From: a virus
Virus record (IMG/VR): IMGVR_UViG_3300017734_000026
Location: 1 to 36,137 of that record
DNA: 36,137 nt
Reading direction: 5' to 3' (one strand)
Shown here: in pieces, positions 1-7,168 of the stretch
Position numbering within the stretch: position 1 is the first letter of the stretch
Layout of the letters: the number at the start of each line of letters is the position of its first letter
Translations under genes and position numbers: made by a program
Notes under the pieces: generated by a model
What the model was told of the DNA's origin: nothing
Databases searched by the model: none
The model's input: the letters and a program-made list of their open reading frames with translations, nothing else

Positions 1-1
1 A

Positions 2-91
2 GACCCAGACCCAGACCCAGACCCAGATCCAAATGATCCAATAGACGATGATAAAGATCCAGATCCAGATCCAGATCCAGATCCAGATCCA
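2..91 (+). repeat. GAYCCA hexanucleotide tandem repeat blocks
   Basis: Four GACCCA units (2-25) and one GATCCA start the window. After a spacer, GATCCA runs six times from 56 to 91 and leads into a seventh unit at 92. Each unit encodes Asp-Pro. Units within a block share the same wobble base, as expected from recent slippage or expansion. Confidence 0.9.
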
Positions 92-367
92 GATCCAAAT
101 GATCCTATAGATGACGATAAAAATCCAGATCCAATTGACCCGGATCCAACAGATCCTATAGATGACGGAGACGGTGATGCTATTGTTGACGATAATAAGG
201 GCGATGGTGATACAGTAGTAGATCCAGACCCAGACCCAAATGACCCAATTGTTGATGACAATAAAGGTGGCGATGACAACACAGGTGGTGACACAGGCAG
301 TGGCGACACTGGCAGTGATACCGGCAGCGGTGACAGCAACGACGCTGACAGCAACAAAGGGGGATAA
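2..367 (+). CDS. Asp-Pro repeat acidic protein, 3' end only
   Basis: The gene starts before the window; 121 codons and a TAA stop are visible. The protein is almost wholly Asp, Pro, Gly, Asn, Thr and Ser. Blocks of repeated Asp-Pro are separated by an NDPIDDDK-like spacer that recurs 66 bases (22 residues) apart, followed by a Gly/Thr/Ser/Asp tail ending in Gly-Gly. At DNA level it is a GAYCCA hexanucleotide array, with codon choice uniform inside each block. There is no globular sequence in the visible part. Such acidic tails can bind calcium or act as extended linkers in surface or fibre proteins, but that is inference. Its extreme acidity contrasts with the Lys-rich proteins downstream. 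The frame is supported by the absence of stops and the in-frame periodicity. Confidence 0.75.
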   Translation, partial: DPDPDPDPDPNDPIDDDKDPDPDPDPDPDPDPNDPIDDDKNPDPIDPDPTDPIDDGDGDAIVDDNKGDGDTVVDPDPDPNDPIVDDNKGGDDNTGGDTGSGDTGSDTGSGDSNDADSNKGG

Positions 368-375
368 TGTAGAAA

Positions 376-393
376 ATCACTTTAACAAGTGAT
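376..393 (+). terminator. Hairpin after the acidic-repeat gene
   Basis: A perfect 7-bp inverted repeat (ATCACTT / AAGTGAT) encloses a TAAC loop 8 bases after the stop at 367. No T tract follows, so it could be a weak or processing hairpin rather than a true intrinsic terminator. The rest of the 65-base gap is A-rich leader for the next gene. Confidence 0.4.
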
Positions 394-432
394 AGTAATA
401 AATAACCAACGTTTAACTTAAAACCAAATACA

Positions 433-723
433 ATGACGTTTTTATATACCCGCACTAATACGTGGACTAGTGCACCACAACCAAACGAAGAAACCATTAA
501 GTTATGGGAACATATTACCAAAAAATCAAACTGGAGAATTGTTCAATTACCTAATGGGTTTTTACAAACCGAATACAAACACCTAGATTCTGACGAATGG
601 ACAGATGTTACTAGAAGAGAAACTATTGATGGTGCTGAAAAAGCTATCGATGCTTCAATAGAACATTATGCTAAAAAGTTAGAATTTACCAAAGGACCGA
701 AAGTAATTAAAACCTTCGAGTAA
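433..723 (+). CDS. Small conserved phage protein, 96 aa, unknown function
   Basis: This is a soluble 96-residue protein with no signal peptide or membrane segment. It has a central aromatic/polar segment (NWRIVQLPNGF, about residues 35-45), then an acidic stretch containing EWTDVTRRETI and a C-terminal amphipathic helix ending in KVIKTF. I recall similar proteins from marine phages but know no function. It lies between the acidic-repeat gene and groEL and is preceded by an A-rich leader with no Shine-Dalgarno. The ATG chosen is the first in frame after the hairpin. It may belong to the same transcript as groEL, 33 bases downstream. Confidence 0.75.
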   Translation: MTFLYTRTNTWTSAPQPNEETIKLWEHITKKSNWRIVQLPNGFLQTEYKHLDSDEWTDVTRRETIDGAEKAIDASIEHYAKKLEFTKGPKVIKTFE

Positions 724-737
724 AGTATTCACAACAA

Positions 738-757
738 TTATATTAAATTAAATTAAA
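738..757 (+). promoter_or_regulatory. TTAAA-repeat leader of groEL
   Basis: Three TTAAA units (743-757) run directly into the groEL ATG, preceded by ACAACAATTA. There is no Shine-Dalgarno. A very similar leader (AACAAT and TAAAT units) precedes the gene at 10491. A role in translation initiation in a host that does not use Shine-Dalgarno sequences is inferred. Confidence 0.45.
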
Positions 758-2304
758 TGCAAGAATTAAAGTTAGTTAAAAACCTGACTTTTGGCGAAAC
801 TGCCAGGGGTCAGGTATTAACTGGCGTTGAAAAACTTACTAATGCTGTAGGTTCAACGCTAGGAGCAAGTGGAAAATGTGTTATATTAGAAGATAACGAA
901 GGTAAACCACAAATTACAAAAGATGGAGTTACTGTAGCTAACAGTATAACATTAAGAGATCCATTGGAAAATATTGGAGCTACGCTAATTAAGCAAGCAG
1001 CTCAAAGAACAGTATCAGACGCAGGTGACGGAACAACCACTGCTACAGTATTAGCAAAAGCTATACTAGATGAAGCAGAGTCTCATTCTTTGTTAGATGA
1101 TGAGAGAGTAATGAGAGAAGGTATAAACAAAGGCGTTGATAATGTTGTTAAATACTTAAATAAAGTATCTAAAAAAGTAACAGGTAAAAAAATTGATCAG
1201 GTAGCTACTATATCGGCTAACAACGATAAAAAACTAGGGTCGATAATTGGGCAAGCGTTTAAAATGGTTGATGAAACTGGGGTTGTTATGATGGAAACAA
1301 ATGAACAGCCAGAAACATCAGTAGAGTTAATAGAAGGAGTTCAATACGATCAACCACTAAAAAATAACCACTTTATTACCAACAAAGAAAAAGGAACGGC
1401 TGAGTTAAATAATCCGCTAGTACTCATCGTTGAGTCACAAATACCCAACATAAGGAAAATTCAGTCGATCCTTGAATATATTATAAAAAATAATAAAAGC
1501 TTACTTATTATTGCAGATGTTGATCAACAAGTGGTTTCCGCGTTGGCAATGAACAAGAAGAAGGGTAACATAAAGGTCAACATAGTAAGCGCACCAGTAT
1601 ATGGAATCAGCAAAAAAGATACATTATCAGATCTATGTGCTGTGACTGGTGCTACTCTTATTAACGAAGATCTAGGCGATGATATGGATTTAATACAACC
1701 AGAGCATTTAGGTTCATGTGTAAAATCTGTTACTAGCCATGAGGACACTATAATACAAGTTGACACATCTGAAAAGCCAGAAGTTGAGGATCTAATAAAA
1801 ATGTTAGAAAATCAAATAAAGAAAACAACTAATCCCAACATATTGGTTAGGCTTGAAAAAAGATTAGCTAAATTAAAAGCTAAAGTTGCAGTAATAAAAG
1901 TAGGGGCCAATTCTGAAATAGAACTAAAAGAAAAGCTTGATAGAGTTGAAGATGCTATTTGTGCTACAAAAGCAGCGATTAAAGAAGGTATAGTACCAGG
2001 TGGTGGTATAGCTTTATTGAATGCTAGTAAAACACTAACACCAAAAAGTATAGGCGAAGAGGTATTGTATCAAGCAATACAAAGACCTTATAAGCTTATA
2101 TTAGAAAACGCAGGAGTAAAAGAATATGTAGACCCAGACGAAGATGGTAGAGGTTTAGATGTTATTACTGGTACAAGCGTAGATATGGTAAAAGCAGGAA
2201 TTATAGATCCTTTATTAGTTACAAAAAGTGCTTTAAAAAATGCAGCTTCTGTAGCTACTACCATATTATCAACTGATTGTGTAGTTAACAACATTAGAGT
2301 ATGA
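757..2304 (+). CDS. groEL: Phage-encoded chaperonin GroEL (Hsp60, group I)
   Basis: This is a 515-residue chaperonin subunit that should form an ATP-driven folding chamber in the host cytoplasm. Signature elements are present: a TLG nucleotide-contact turn near 34-36, KDG at 55-57, GDGTTT at 90-95, catalytic Asp399 in VEDA (Escherichia coli D398) and PGGG at 414-417. The apical domain is complete, with an LLIIADVD segment and Ile/Leu-rich substrate helices. Differences from cellular GroEL are LGPKG changed to LGASG at 35-39 and a shortened loop near 454-480. The chain also stops after the last domain, with no Gly-Gly-Met tail. It is about 30 residues shorter than usual. The TGA stop overlaps the groES start by 4 bases. 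It probably folds phage virion proteins; this role is inferred. Confidence 0.97.
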   Translation: MQELKLVKNLTFGETARGQVLTGVEKLTNAVGSTLGASGKCVILEDNEGKPQITKDGVTVANSITLRDPLENIGATLIKQAAQRTVSDAGDGTTTATVLAKAILDEAESHSLLDDERVMREGINKGVDNVVKYLNKVSKKVTGKKIDQVATISANNDKKLGSIIGQAFKMVDETGVVMMETNEQPETSVELIEGVQYDQPLKNNHFITNKEKGTAELNNPLVLIVESQIPNIRKIQSILEYIIKNNKSLLIIADVDQQVVSALAMNKKKGNIKVNIVSAPVYGISKKDTLSDLCAVTGATLINEDLGDDMDLIQPEHLGSCVKSVTSHEDTIIQVDTSEKPEVEDLIKMLENQIKKTTNPNILVRLEKRLAKLKAKVAVIKVGANSEIELKEKLDRVEDAICATKAAIKEGIVPGGGIALLNASKTLTPKSIGEEVLYQAIQRPYKLILENAGVKEYVDPDEDGRGLDVITGTSVDMVKAGIIDPLLVTKSALKNAASVATTILSTDCVVNNIRV

Positions 2305-2561
2305 AAGCGGTAGGTAAGTATATAGTTATAGATCCTATCAAAGAAGTTGATACGACTACAAAAGGAGGTTTAATTCTAGCTGAAAAGCAAAGAGAAGATA
2401 TAAGATACAGAAGAGCTAAGGTTGTAGAACCTGGCTCTGATGTAAAAGCGTTAAACAAAGGTGATGAAGTTTATTACGACAGGTCAGCGGGTTTTAACAT
2501 AGAGATTAAAAAAGAAAACTATAAAGTCATTAAAGAACATGACGTTGTAATAATACTGTAA
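2301..2561 (+). CDS. groES: Phage-encoded co-chaperonin GroES
   Basis: This 86-residue protein is shorter than cellular GroES (~97). It has the Cpn10 pattern: an N-terminal strand (KYIVIDPI), a mobile loop carrying the GroEL-contact tripeptide as GGLIL at residues 22-26, and a beta-barrel segment with KGDEVYYD. The C-terminal strand VVIIL lies where GroES ends. The mobile-loop motif corresponds to GGIVL in E. coli GroES, so docking to the GroEL encoded just upstream is expected. ATG overlaps the groEL TGA by 4 bases, suggesting coupled translation. Cellular operons carry groES before groEL; here the order is reversed. Confidence 0.95.
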   Translation: MKAVGKYIVIDPIKEVDTTTKGGLILAEKQREDIRYRRAKVVEPGSDVKALNKGDEVYYDRSAGFNIEIKKENYKVIKEHDVVIIL

Positions 2562-2572
2562 AAAAAAAAGAT

Positions 2573-3304
2573 ATGCCAAGAAAAGATGTAGAAAGAATGC
2601 AAAGGACTGTTGGGAAATTAAAAAATCCACAACCAGAAATGGGAATGCCTGATCAAATGGAATCTAGACCTATAGCTGATATGTCTTCGGCTAATACAAT
2701 GAAAACAGGCTCTATAAGAAAGGTTGCAATGCCTGAAAAGACACAACCTGAACTTGCTAAGGATTATGAAATGTCTAAAAGAGCTAGAAAAAAGAATCCA
2801 ACTTTAAATGAAGCTACAACGGCTGTTAAATTAGGTATTAATAAAACTGCTCAAGAAGCAGCATCTATTACTAAAGTTAAAATAGCTGATAAAGCGAGAG
2901 AAATATTTGCTCCTAACACAACTGTAAAGAGAGAATATGCTGATCCAACTAGAGTTACCTTAAGCGATGGATCTAAATTAGGTGACAAGAAGACTGTACA
3001 GAAATTAGACAAAGATGGAACAGTTTTAAAAACTAAAACAAAACAAGTTGTTTCTAAAGTTCCTGGTAAGCCTGGTACATTTGGCGAGAATATATCAGGT
3101 GTAGTTTCTATAAATAAAAGTAAAAGAAGTAAGTATGCTGATGAAGGAATTGAAGGTTTTACAAATAAAAGAACTAGATATAGAAAAACAAAATCAAAAG
3201 CAAAACAAAAGGAAGGTTTAAAACATTTTGGAAATGTTGTTGGAATGACTGGAGGATTTGTTGGTAGTCTTGCTGCTCTAATAGGATTAAACGGAGGTAA
3301 GTAA
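2573..3304 (+). CDS. Lys-rich protein with hydrophobic Gly-rich C-terminus, 243 aa
   Basis: No family is recognised. The protein is strongly basic, with many Lys/Arg and Met/Pro-rich stretches at the N-terminus (residues 1-70). A central segment contains TRVTLSDGSKLGDKK, followed by a Lys/Arg-rich part. The last ~23 residues are Gly- and hydrophobic-rich, could insert in a membrane and end in GGK. It follows groES after a run of ten A residues and precedes a winged-helix-like gene. It may be a minor virion protein or DNA-binding protein; neither is shown directly. The ATG is the first in frame after the groES stop. Confidence 0.75.
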   Translation: MPRKDVERMQRTVGKLKNPQPEMGMPDQMESRPIADMSSANTMKTGSIRKVAMPEKTQPELAKDYEMSKRARKKNPTLNEATTAVKLGINKTAQEAASITKVKIADKAREIFAPNTTVKREYADPTRVTLSDGSKLGDKKTVQKLDKDGTVLKTKTKQVVSKVPGKPGTFGENISGVVSINKSKRSKYADEGIEGFTNKRTRYRKTKSKAKQKEGLKHFGNVVGMTGGFVGSLAALIGLNGGK

Positions 3305-3313
3305 TAAACAATA

Positions 3314-3757
3314 ATGTTAAGATTAACTTCTTCAGATTTAAAGGAAATAGGTTTATTAAAACATTACAGGATCATAAGAAAATGGGCTTGTAAAAACAAC
3401 AATTTAAACGATGCTGACTTAGAGTTACTGATTTATTTAGATTCTATTGAGCATTTTAACAAAGATGATTTTAAAAGAGGTACATATTCTTATAGCTGGG
3501 ATAACAGACGCTGGAACAGATTATTGAAACAAGGGTGGATTATAGTGTGGAGAGAAAGAAATCGCACAACCCAAAAATATCATATATATAAAGTTTCCTT
3601 AAAGTGTAAACAGCTAATAAGTAGAATGTATCGTATCATGTTAGGTGAAGAAGATATAGTTAAAGGTAAAATAGATAAAAGTAATAAATATATTCATAAA
3701 GTAATCTCTAAATCTATAGATTACTTAAATAAAGATAAAACAAGAGGATATGTCTAA
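3314..3757 (+). CDS. Winged-helix-like small protein, 147 aa
   Basis: This is a soluble, aromatic and basic protein. The order of predicted helices (LNDADLELLIYLDSI, then NRRWNRLLKQGWI near residues 71-83) followed by a beta hairpin (IIVWRERNRTTQKYHIYKVS) matches a winged helix-turn-helix fold of MarR-like type. A further helical segment with LISRMYRIMLGEE and a basic tail follow. I recall this layout from marine phages, where it is often labelled a helix-turn-helix protein of unknown role. DNA binding or a regulatory role is inferred from the fold. Its 3' end overlaps the next gene by 8 bases. Confidence 0.75.
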   Translation: MLRLTSSDLKEIGLLKHYRIIRKWACKNNNLNDADLELLIYLDSIEHFNKDDFKRGTYSYSWDNRRWNRLLKQGWIIVWRERNRTTQKYHIYKVSLKCKQLISRMYRIMLGEEDIVKGKIDKSNKYIHKVISKSIDYLNKDKTRGYV

Positions 3758-5588
3758 ATTAAGCAAAAAAAACAGACAAGTTAGAAAACAAGCACCGACT
3801 AAAGCGGTAGGGGCAATAGCTGCCGTAGGAGCAAAAGTTCTACCTGCCATAGCTAAATTTGCTGCTAGTAATCCAGAGGCTACTAAAAAGGCTGGCGGTC
3901 TTATTAAAAATATGATTGCTAAAAAAAATAACAAAGAAGAGGTTGCTCAATCTGGATCTGCTGATCCTAAAATTAATTCTAGCAGCGGCTCTTTTGGTGC
4001 TTATCAACCTTTAGCAGCCCCAATGTCTCCATTTGCTAAAATAACTAATATAGACGCTAAAGCTTTAAATCACGATGTAGTAGGTTCTAATATGAAAGTT
4101 AGTGGATCTTTAAGTGATCCTACAAGAAACGTTCCAAACACTGCAGTAGGCGCTGTAACTGCAACAAAACAAAATAGCGCTGTAATTGATGGAACTACTT
4201 ATACTACTAGTGAGAGTACAGCAAGCGTTAATCCATCAACTGGAAACATGTCTAAGCCACCTGCTAGTAACAGTAATAAATCAAAACCTACTAGCGATGG
4301 TAAAAGCACATCTAACCCAAATAATGCTAAAAATGCTGTTGAAAGTTCTAAATCTACTAGTGATGGTGTAAATACTAAGTTTAATCCTAATTTAATAGGT
4401 AAAGATACTCAATATGGTATAAACCATAAGCCTTACTGGGAAGATGTGTCTAAAGATCCAAATAAGCCAAAGTGGAAAAAAAGAAATATAATAATTGTAC
4501 GTGACGTTGAAGGCGAGATAAAAAAAGGAAAGAAAATTAGTCGTACTAATCCTTTTGGTAAGCCTGAAGCTAAGCCCGCAAATAACCCTCCACCAAAGTC
4601 AACGAATAATCCTGCGCCAGTTAAACCTGATCTAAACAAGAAGACATCTAATACAGACCCAGGTGCACAAGGATACCTCAAAATTAGTAATCCTTTATTT
4701 CAAGAAGGCTACAATAATAAAGGTAAGTGGTTTCCAGGATTAAACAATGCTGTTAATAAAAGAACAGAAATGAGAGAAAAGGGTGATGAAGTTGGCGAAG
4801 CTCATTATCAAGCTATAATAGACAAACTCAGAAGTGCAACTGATCTTAATAAAACTCAGAATAATTCTAAACAAAAAAAATCTGAATATTTAGGAGAGTT
4901 TGATCAAAGTGGTGTTCAAGTAAGTAGTAGAAAAGGAGACGCTGGTAATACAAAAAGCATTCACAAAACTCACTCAGGTGGTAACACAAACATAGTATCT
5001 TCTAAAACTAGTAATAATACTAAAGCTGTAAAACCATCTATTAGCTCAAATGTTAAAGGAAATACGAGCAATGTTAAGGATGTTAATAAGCCTGAGATAA
5101 TAACTAATAAAAACGGTACTTTTAGAAGAGTTAAAGGCGCGGACAATGTTGTAACAAGCTTTGAAAAGATTTCTTCTTTGGGTGGTGATAATGTTTTCAA
5201 TATACCAAAAAAGAAAAAAGCTGATTTTTCAAACTTTGCAGGAATTTCACCTTTTGATCCTAATAAAAAGCTTGATGTACAAAGCGGATTAAGTAAAAAT
5301 CCTGGAACAACATCTACTGCTAACATTGCTAGTGGACAAGAAGTACAACTTAATCCAGCTGCTCCAAAACCTAAGACAGAGGGTAACAAGCCTAAGCAAT
5401 CACCAGAACCAACTGGTGGAAAAGGAGTGAAAAAAGTTAAAAAAGACCTTTTCAAAGAAAGAAAAAAGTCTGATAAAAAGTCAAAAACTACAAAAACAAA
5501 AAAGAGCACAAAGAACAATAAAAATAGAAGAAGTAATAATGGTATTGTTAAAGTAGGTAAAAACCCTTTATTCTCAAGTAAAAAATAA
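3750..5588 (+). CDS. Long disordered Lys/Ser/Asn-rich protein, 612 aa
   Basis: No family is recognised. The N-terminus is basic (residues 1-18), followed by an Ala-rich hydrophobic helix (19-39) that could be a membrane or capsid-contact segment. Residues ~60-540 are low complexity, rich in Ser, Asn, Thr, Lys and Pro, with scattered short motifs such as KPYWEDVSKDP. The last ~60 residues are a Lys-rich tail ending in KVGKNPLFSSKK. The length, lack of globular core and basic tail suggest a nucleic-acid-contacting or flexible virion protein, but function is unknown. The start overlaps the previous gene by 8 bases. Confidence 0.7.
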   Translation: MSKLSKKNRQVRKQAPTKAVGAIAAVGAKVLPAIAKFAASNPEATKKAGGLIKNMIAKKNNKEEVAQSGSADPKINSSSGSFGAYQPLAAPMSPFAKITNIDAKALNHDVVGSNMKVSGSLSDPTRNVPNTAVGAVTATKQNSAVIDGTTYTTSESTASVNPSTGNMSKPPASNSNKSKPTSDGKSTSNPNNAKNAVESSKSTSDGVNTKFNPNLIGKDTQYGINHKPYWEDVSKDPNKPKWKKRNIIIVRDVEGEIKKGKKISRTNPFGKPEAKPANNPPPKSTNNPAPVKPDLNKKTSNTDPGAQGYLKISNPLFQEGYNNKGKWFPGLNNAVNKRTEMREKGDEVGEAHYQAIIDKLRSATDLNKTQNNSKQKKSEYLGEFDQSGVQVSSRKGDAGNTKSIHKTHSGGNTNIVSSKTSNNTKAVKPSISSNVKGNTSNVKDVNKPEIITNKNGTFRRVKGADNVVTSFEKISSLGGDNVFNIPKKKKADFSNFAGISPFDPNKKLDVQSGLSKNPGTTSTANIASGQEVQLNPAAPKPKTEGNKPKQSPEPTGGKGVKKVKKDLFKERKKSDKKSKTTKTKKSTKNNKNRRSNNGIVKVGKNPLFSSKK

Positions 5589-5592
5589 AGAT

Positions 5593-6033
5593 ATGTCATA
5601 TAAAATGAAAAAATTACCAGCACCTGGTAGATATAATCAAAAAGGTGAAGAGTCACCAAATAAATTCATAGGAAAAGCTATTCAAGGAACAGTTGGCCTT
5701 ATAAAAGGTTTTGCTGATAAAGACTTAAAGGGACAAGGTTTTAAAGCTAGAGCTGGTAACGCTCTAAAAACAAGTGCTAACGCTGTTCTTGGTACTGACG
5801 TTTTTGAAACTCAAGATATGCAAGCTGCCAATGAAAGTGGTGGTGGAAGTGAAGAGCTTACAGCAGCTGTAGAAGAGTTATCTGAAAAGGTTGATAAAAA
5901 CGCATATGACATTAGCACATTAGGTTCAGGTGCGGGATCTGGATTAACTTATAAAGGAAAAATATACGACAAAGAAGCTGAAGCTAAATCTTCTGGGCCT
6001 CTTGCTAAAACAGGTTGTTCTAAAAAATATTAA
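5593..6033 (+). CDS. Small protein with central coiled coil, 146 aa
   Basis: No family is recognised. The N-terminus is basic with an amphipathic Gly-rich segment (residues 25-70). A Gly-Gly-Gly-Ser linker and a short acidic coiled coil (about 86-110) follow, then a Gly-rich segment and a C-terminus containing Cys142 and a basic aromatic end (CSKKY). It starts 4 bases after the disordered protein and shares its Lys/Gly-rich style, so the two may act together. A small structural role is possible but unproven. Confidence 0.7.
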   Translation: MSYKMKKLPAPGRYNQKGEESPNKFIGKAIQGTVGLIKGFADKDLKGQGFKARAGNALKTSANAVLGTDVFETQDMQAANESGGGSEELTAAVEELSEKVDKNAYDISTLGSGAGSGLTYKGKIYDKEAEAKSSGPLAKTGCSKKY

Positions 6034-6050
6034 TAAATAAAAACTAAATT

Positions 6051-6206
6051 ATGAAAAAGTCATACGAGTGTGTTACTCAAGCATGCCACATCCCTGAAGA
6101 TAAAAATATGAAAAAGATGGGCGATTCTTGCTCTTTACCTGGGTTTTCAATTGAAGCTCCTGAATACAAAGGTAACGCAGCTTTAAACGCTCAAAGAGTT
6201 AAATAA
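6051..6206 (+). CDS. 51-aa Cys-containing small protein
   Basis: The short reading frame begins with MKKSYECVTQ and ends AQRVK, with Cys7, Cys12 and Cys27. The three cysteines and a Lys/Met-rich middle are its main features, and no function is known. Support comes from the tight packing. It starts 17 bases after the previous stop behind an A-rich leader (AAAACTAAATT), and its TAA shares one base with the next ATG (TAATG). It fills an otherwise empty 170-base gap in a genome with almost no gaps. Confidence 0.65.
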   Translation: MKKSYECVTQACHIPEDKNMKKMGDSCSLPGFSIEAPEYKGNAALNAQRVK

Positions 6207-6364
6207 TGGGCATAGAGGACATAAAGTTATATTGTTTAAATATAACATCGGCTACCATAGTGGGACTAGGTTGGCTTGAGCCTGTGTTGTCTATACTACT
6301 ATTATTAGTAACTATTGGGTACACTACTAACAAGTGGTACTTAATGAATAAAGGTAAAAGATGA
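6206..6364 (+). CDS. 52-aa single-span membrane protein, holin candidate
   Basis: One strongly hydrophobic Leu/Val/Ile helix is seen at about residues 25-41, after a Trp/Pro turn (GWLEP). A short positively charged tail (NKWYLMNKGKR) would sit in the cytoplasm. The gene is joined to the upstream one by TAATG, and its TGA overlaps the amidase ATG by 4 bases, so it is probably co-translated with the endolysin. Size, topology and position fit a small holin or holin-like lysis protein. No family assignment is possible at this length, and it may be a different small membrane protein. Confidence 0.65.
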   Translation: MGIEDIKLYCLNITSATIVGLGWLEPVLSILLLLVTIGYTTNKWYLMNKGKR

Positions 6365-6774
6365 GAAGCATAAACGAAATTATTATACATTGCTCTGCTA
6401 CTAGAGAAGGTCAAGATATATCAGTTGATACTATTAAAAAATGGCACGTTGAAGGTAGAGGTTGGTCAGACATAGGCTATCATTTCTATATTGATATAAA
6501 TGGTAAAATATGGAAAGGAAGAGATATAGATCGATCAGGGGCTCATTGTAAAAATCACAATAGAAATTCAATAGGGGTGTGTTATTGCGGAGGCGTAGAG
6601 GCTGACGGTAAAACACCAAAAGACACAAGAACAGAAGCGCAAAAAGAAAGTCTATTACATGTGTTGAAAACATTAATGGCTATGTTCCCGCTTGCTACTA
6701 TTTATTCACACAATGAGTTTGCTAATAAAGCATGCCCATCATTTGACGCAACTAATGAGTACAAAGATCTCTGA
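6361..6774 (+). CDS. N-acetylmuramoyl-L-alanine amidase (T7 lysozyme-like endolysin)
   Basis: This 137-residue Amidase_2 / peptidoglycan-recognition domain enzyme should cut the bond between muramic acid and L-alanine in the host wall at lysis. The zinc ligands are visible as His10 (IIIHCSA), His117 (SHNE) and Cys125 (KACPSFD), with Tyr40 (GYHFY) and Lys123 in the catalytic positions. Spacing between the last two ligands is 8 residues, as in T7 lysozyme. NSIGVCYCGG is the usual core strand. There is no signal peptide, so export would depend on a holin, for which candidates lie on both sides. Its start overlaps the upstream small membrane gene by 4 bases. Confidence 0.95.
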   Translation: MRSINEIIIHCSATREGQDISVDTIKKWHVEGRGWSDIGYHFYIDINGKIWKGRDIDRSGAHCKNHNRNSIGVCYCGGVEADGKTPKDTRTEAQKESLLHVLKTLMAMFPLATIYSHNEFANKACPSFDATNEYKDL

Positions 6775-7168
6775 AAACACAAACATACAACTTGACTTAA
6801 AAACTGTTATAGCTATAATATCAATTACAGCATCTTTTGTTGGTATGTATTATACATTACAAGCAGATATTGAAGAAGCTAAAACATTACCGCCAACTGA
6901 AGTTACACGATTAGAATACGAACTAAAAGAAAAGTGGAACGAGGAAATGATAATGTCTCTAAAAGAAAGTGTTGAAGTAATGCAACAAGAGGTTGATATA
7001 CTTAGTGAAGAGGTTAAGATAACGTCTACTATGATACAAGACGGTACTGAGGCAGATAGCAAGCTAGACGAGCTAAACAAGCAGTTGGAAGAATTAAGAA
7101 ATAAAAAACCTAACACTAGAGTTATAGTTAAAGAGGTTAAAGTAGATAAAAAAGGTAGAAAATTATAA
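6755..7168 (+). CDS. Membrane-anchored coiled-coil protein, spanin-like candidate, 137 aa
   Basis: The protein has a short N-terminus, one transmembrane helix at about 17-36, then a long acidic and charged coiled coil (about 50-118) and a basic tail. This topology resembles inner-membrane spanins of the Rz type, which link the membranes at the end of lysis. Its position right after the endolysin agrees. The start at 6755 overlaps the amidase gene by 20 bases; a more upstream in-frame ATG at 6692 would need an 83-base overlap and is less likely. Spanin function is inferred from topology only, and a structural membrane-anchor role remains possible. Confidence 0.7.
   Translation: MSTKISENTNIQLDLKTVIAIISITASFVGMYYTLQADIEEAKTLPPTEVTRLEYELKEKWNEEMIMSLKESVEVMQQEVDILSEEVKITSTMIQDGTEADSKLDELNKQLEELRNKKPNTRVIVKEVKVDKKGRKL

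Noticed and set aside
180-521. Minus-strand Cys/His-rich frame of 113 codons
   Set aside because: It is the complement of the acidic repeat gene and the next gene; its Cys/His richness comes only from the reverse of Asp/Gly/Asn codons.
2560-2569. Run of ten A as a programmed frameshift site after groES
   Set aside because: It lies after the groES stop and before an ordinary ATG; no extension in another frame makes sense.
4970-5659. Minus-strand hydrophobic frame of 229 codons, membrane-like
   Set aside because: It is antisense to the Lys/Ser-rich disordered protein; reverse-complemented AAA-rich codons give Phe/Leu runs. No other minus-strand gene is supported.
6692-6754. Upstream in-frame extension of the spanin-like gene
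   Set aside because: It would overlap the amidase by 83 bases; the ATG at 6755 gives a normal short overlap and a sensible N-terminus.
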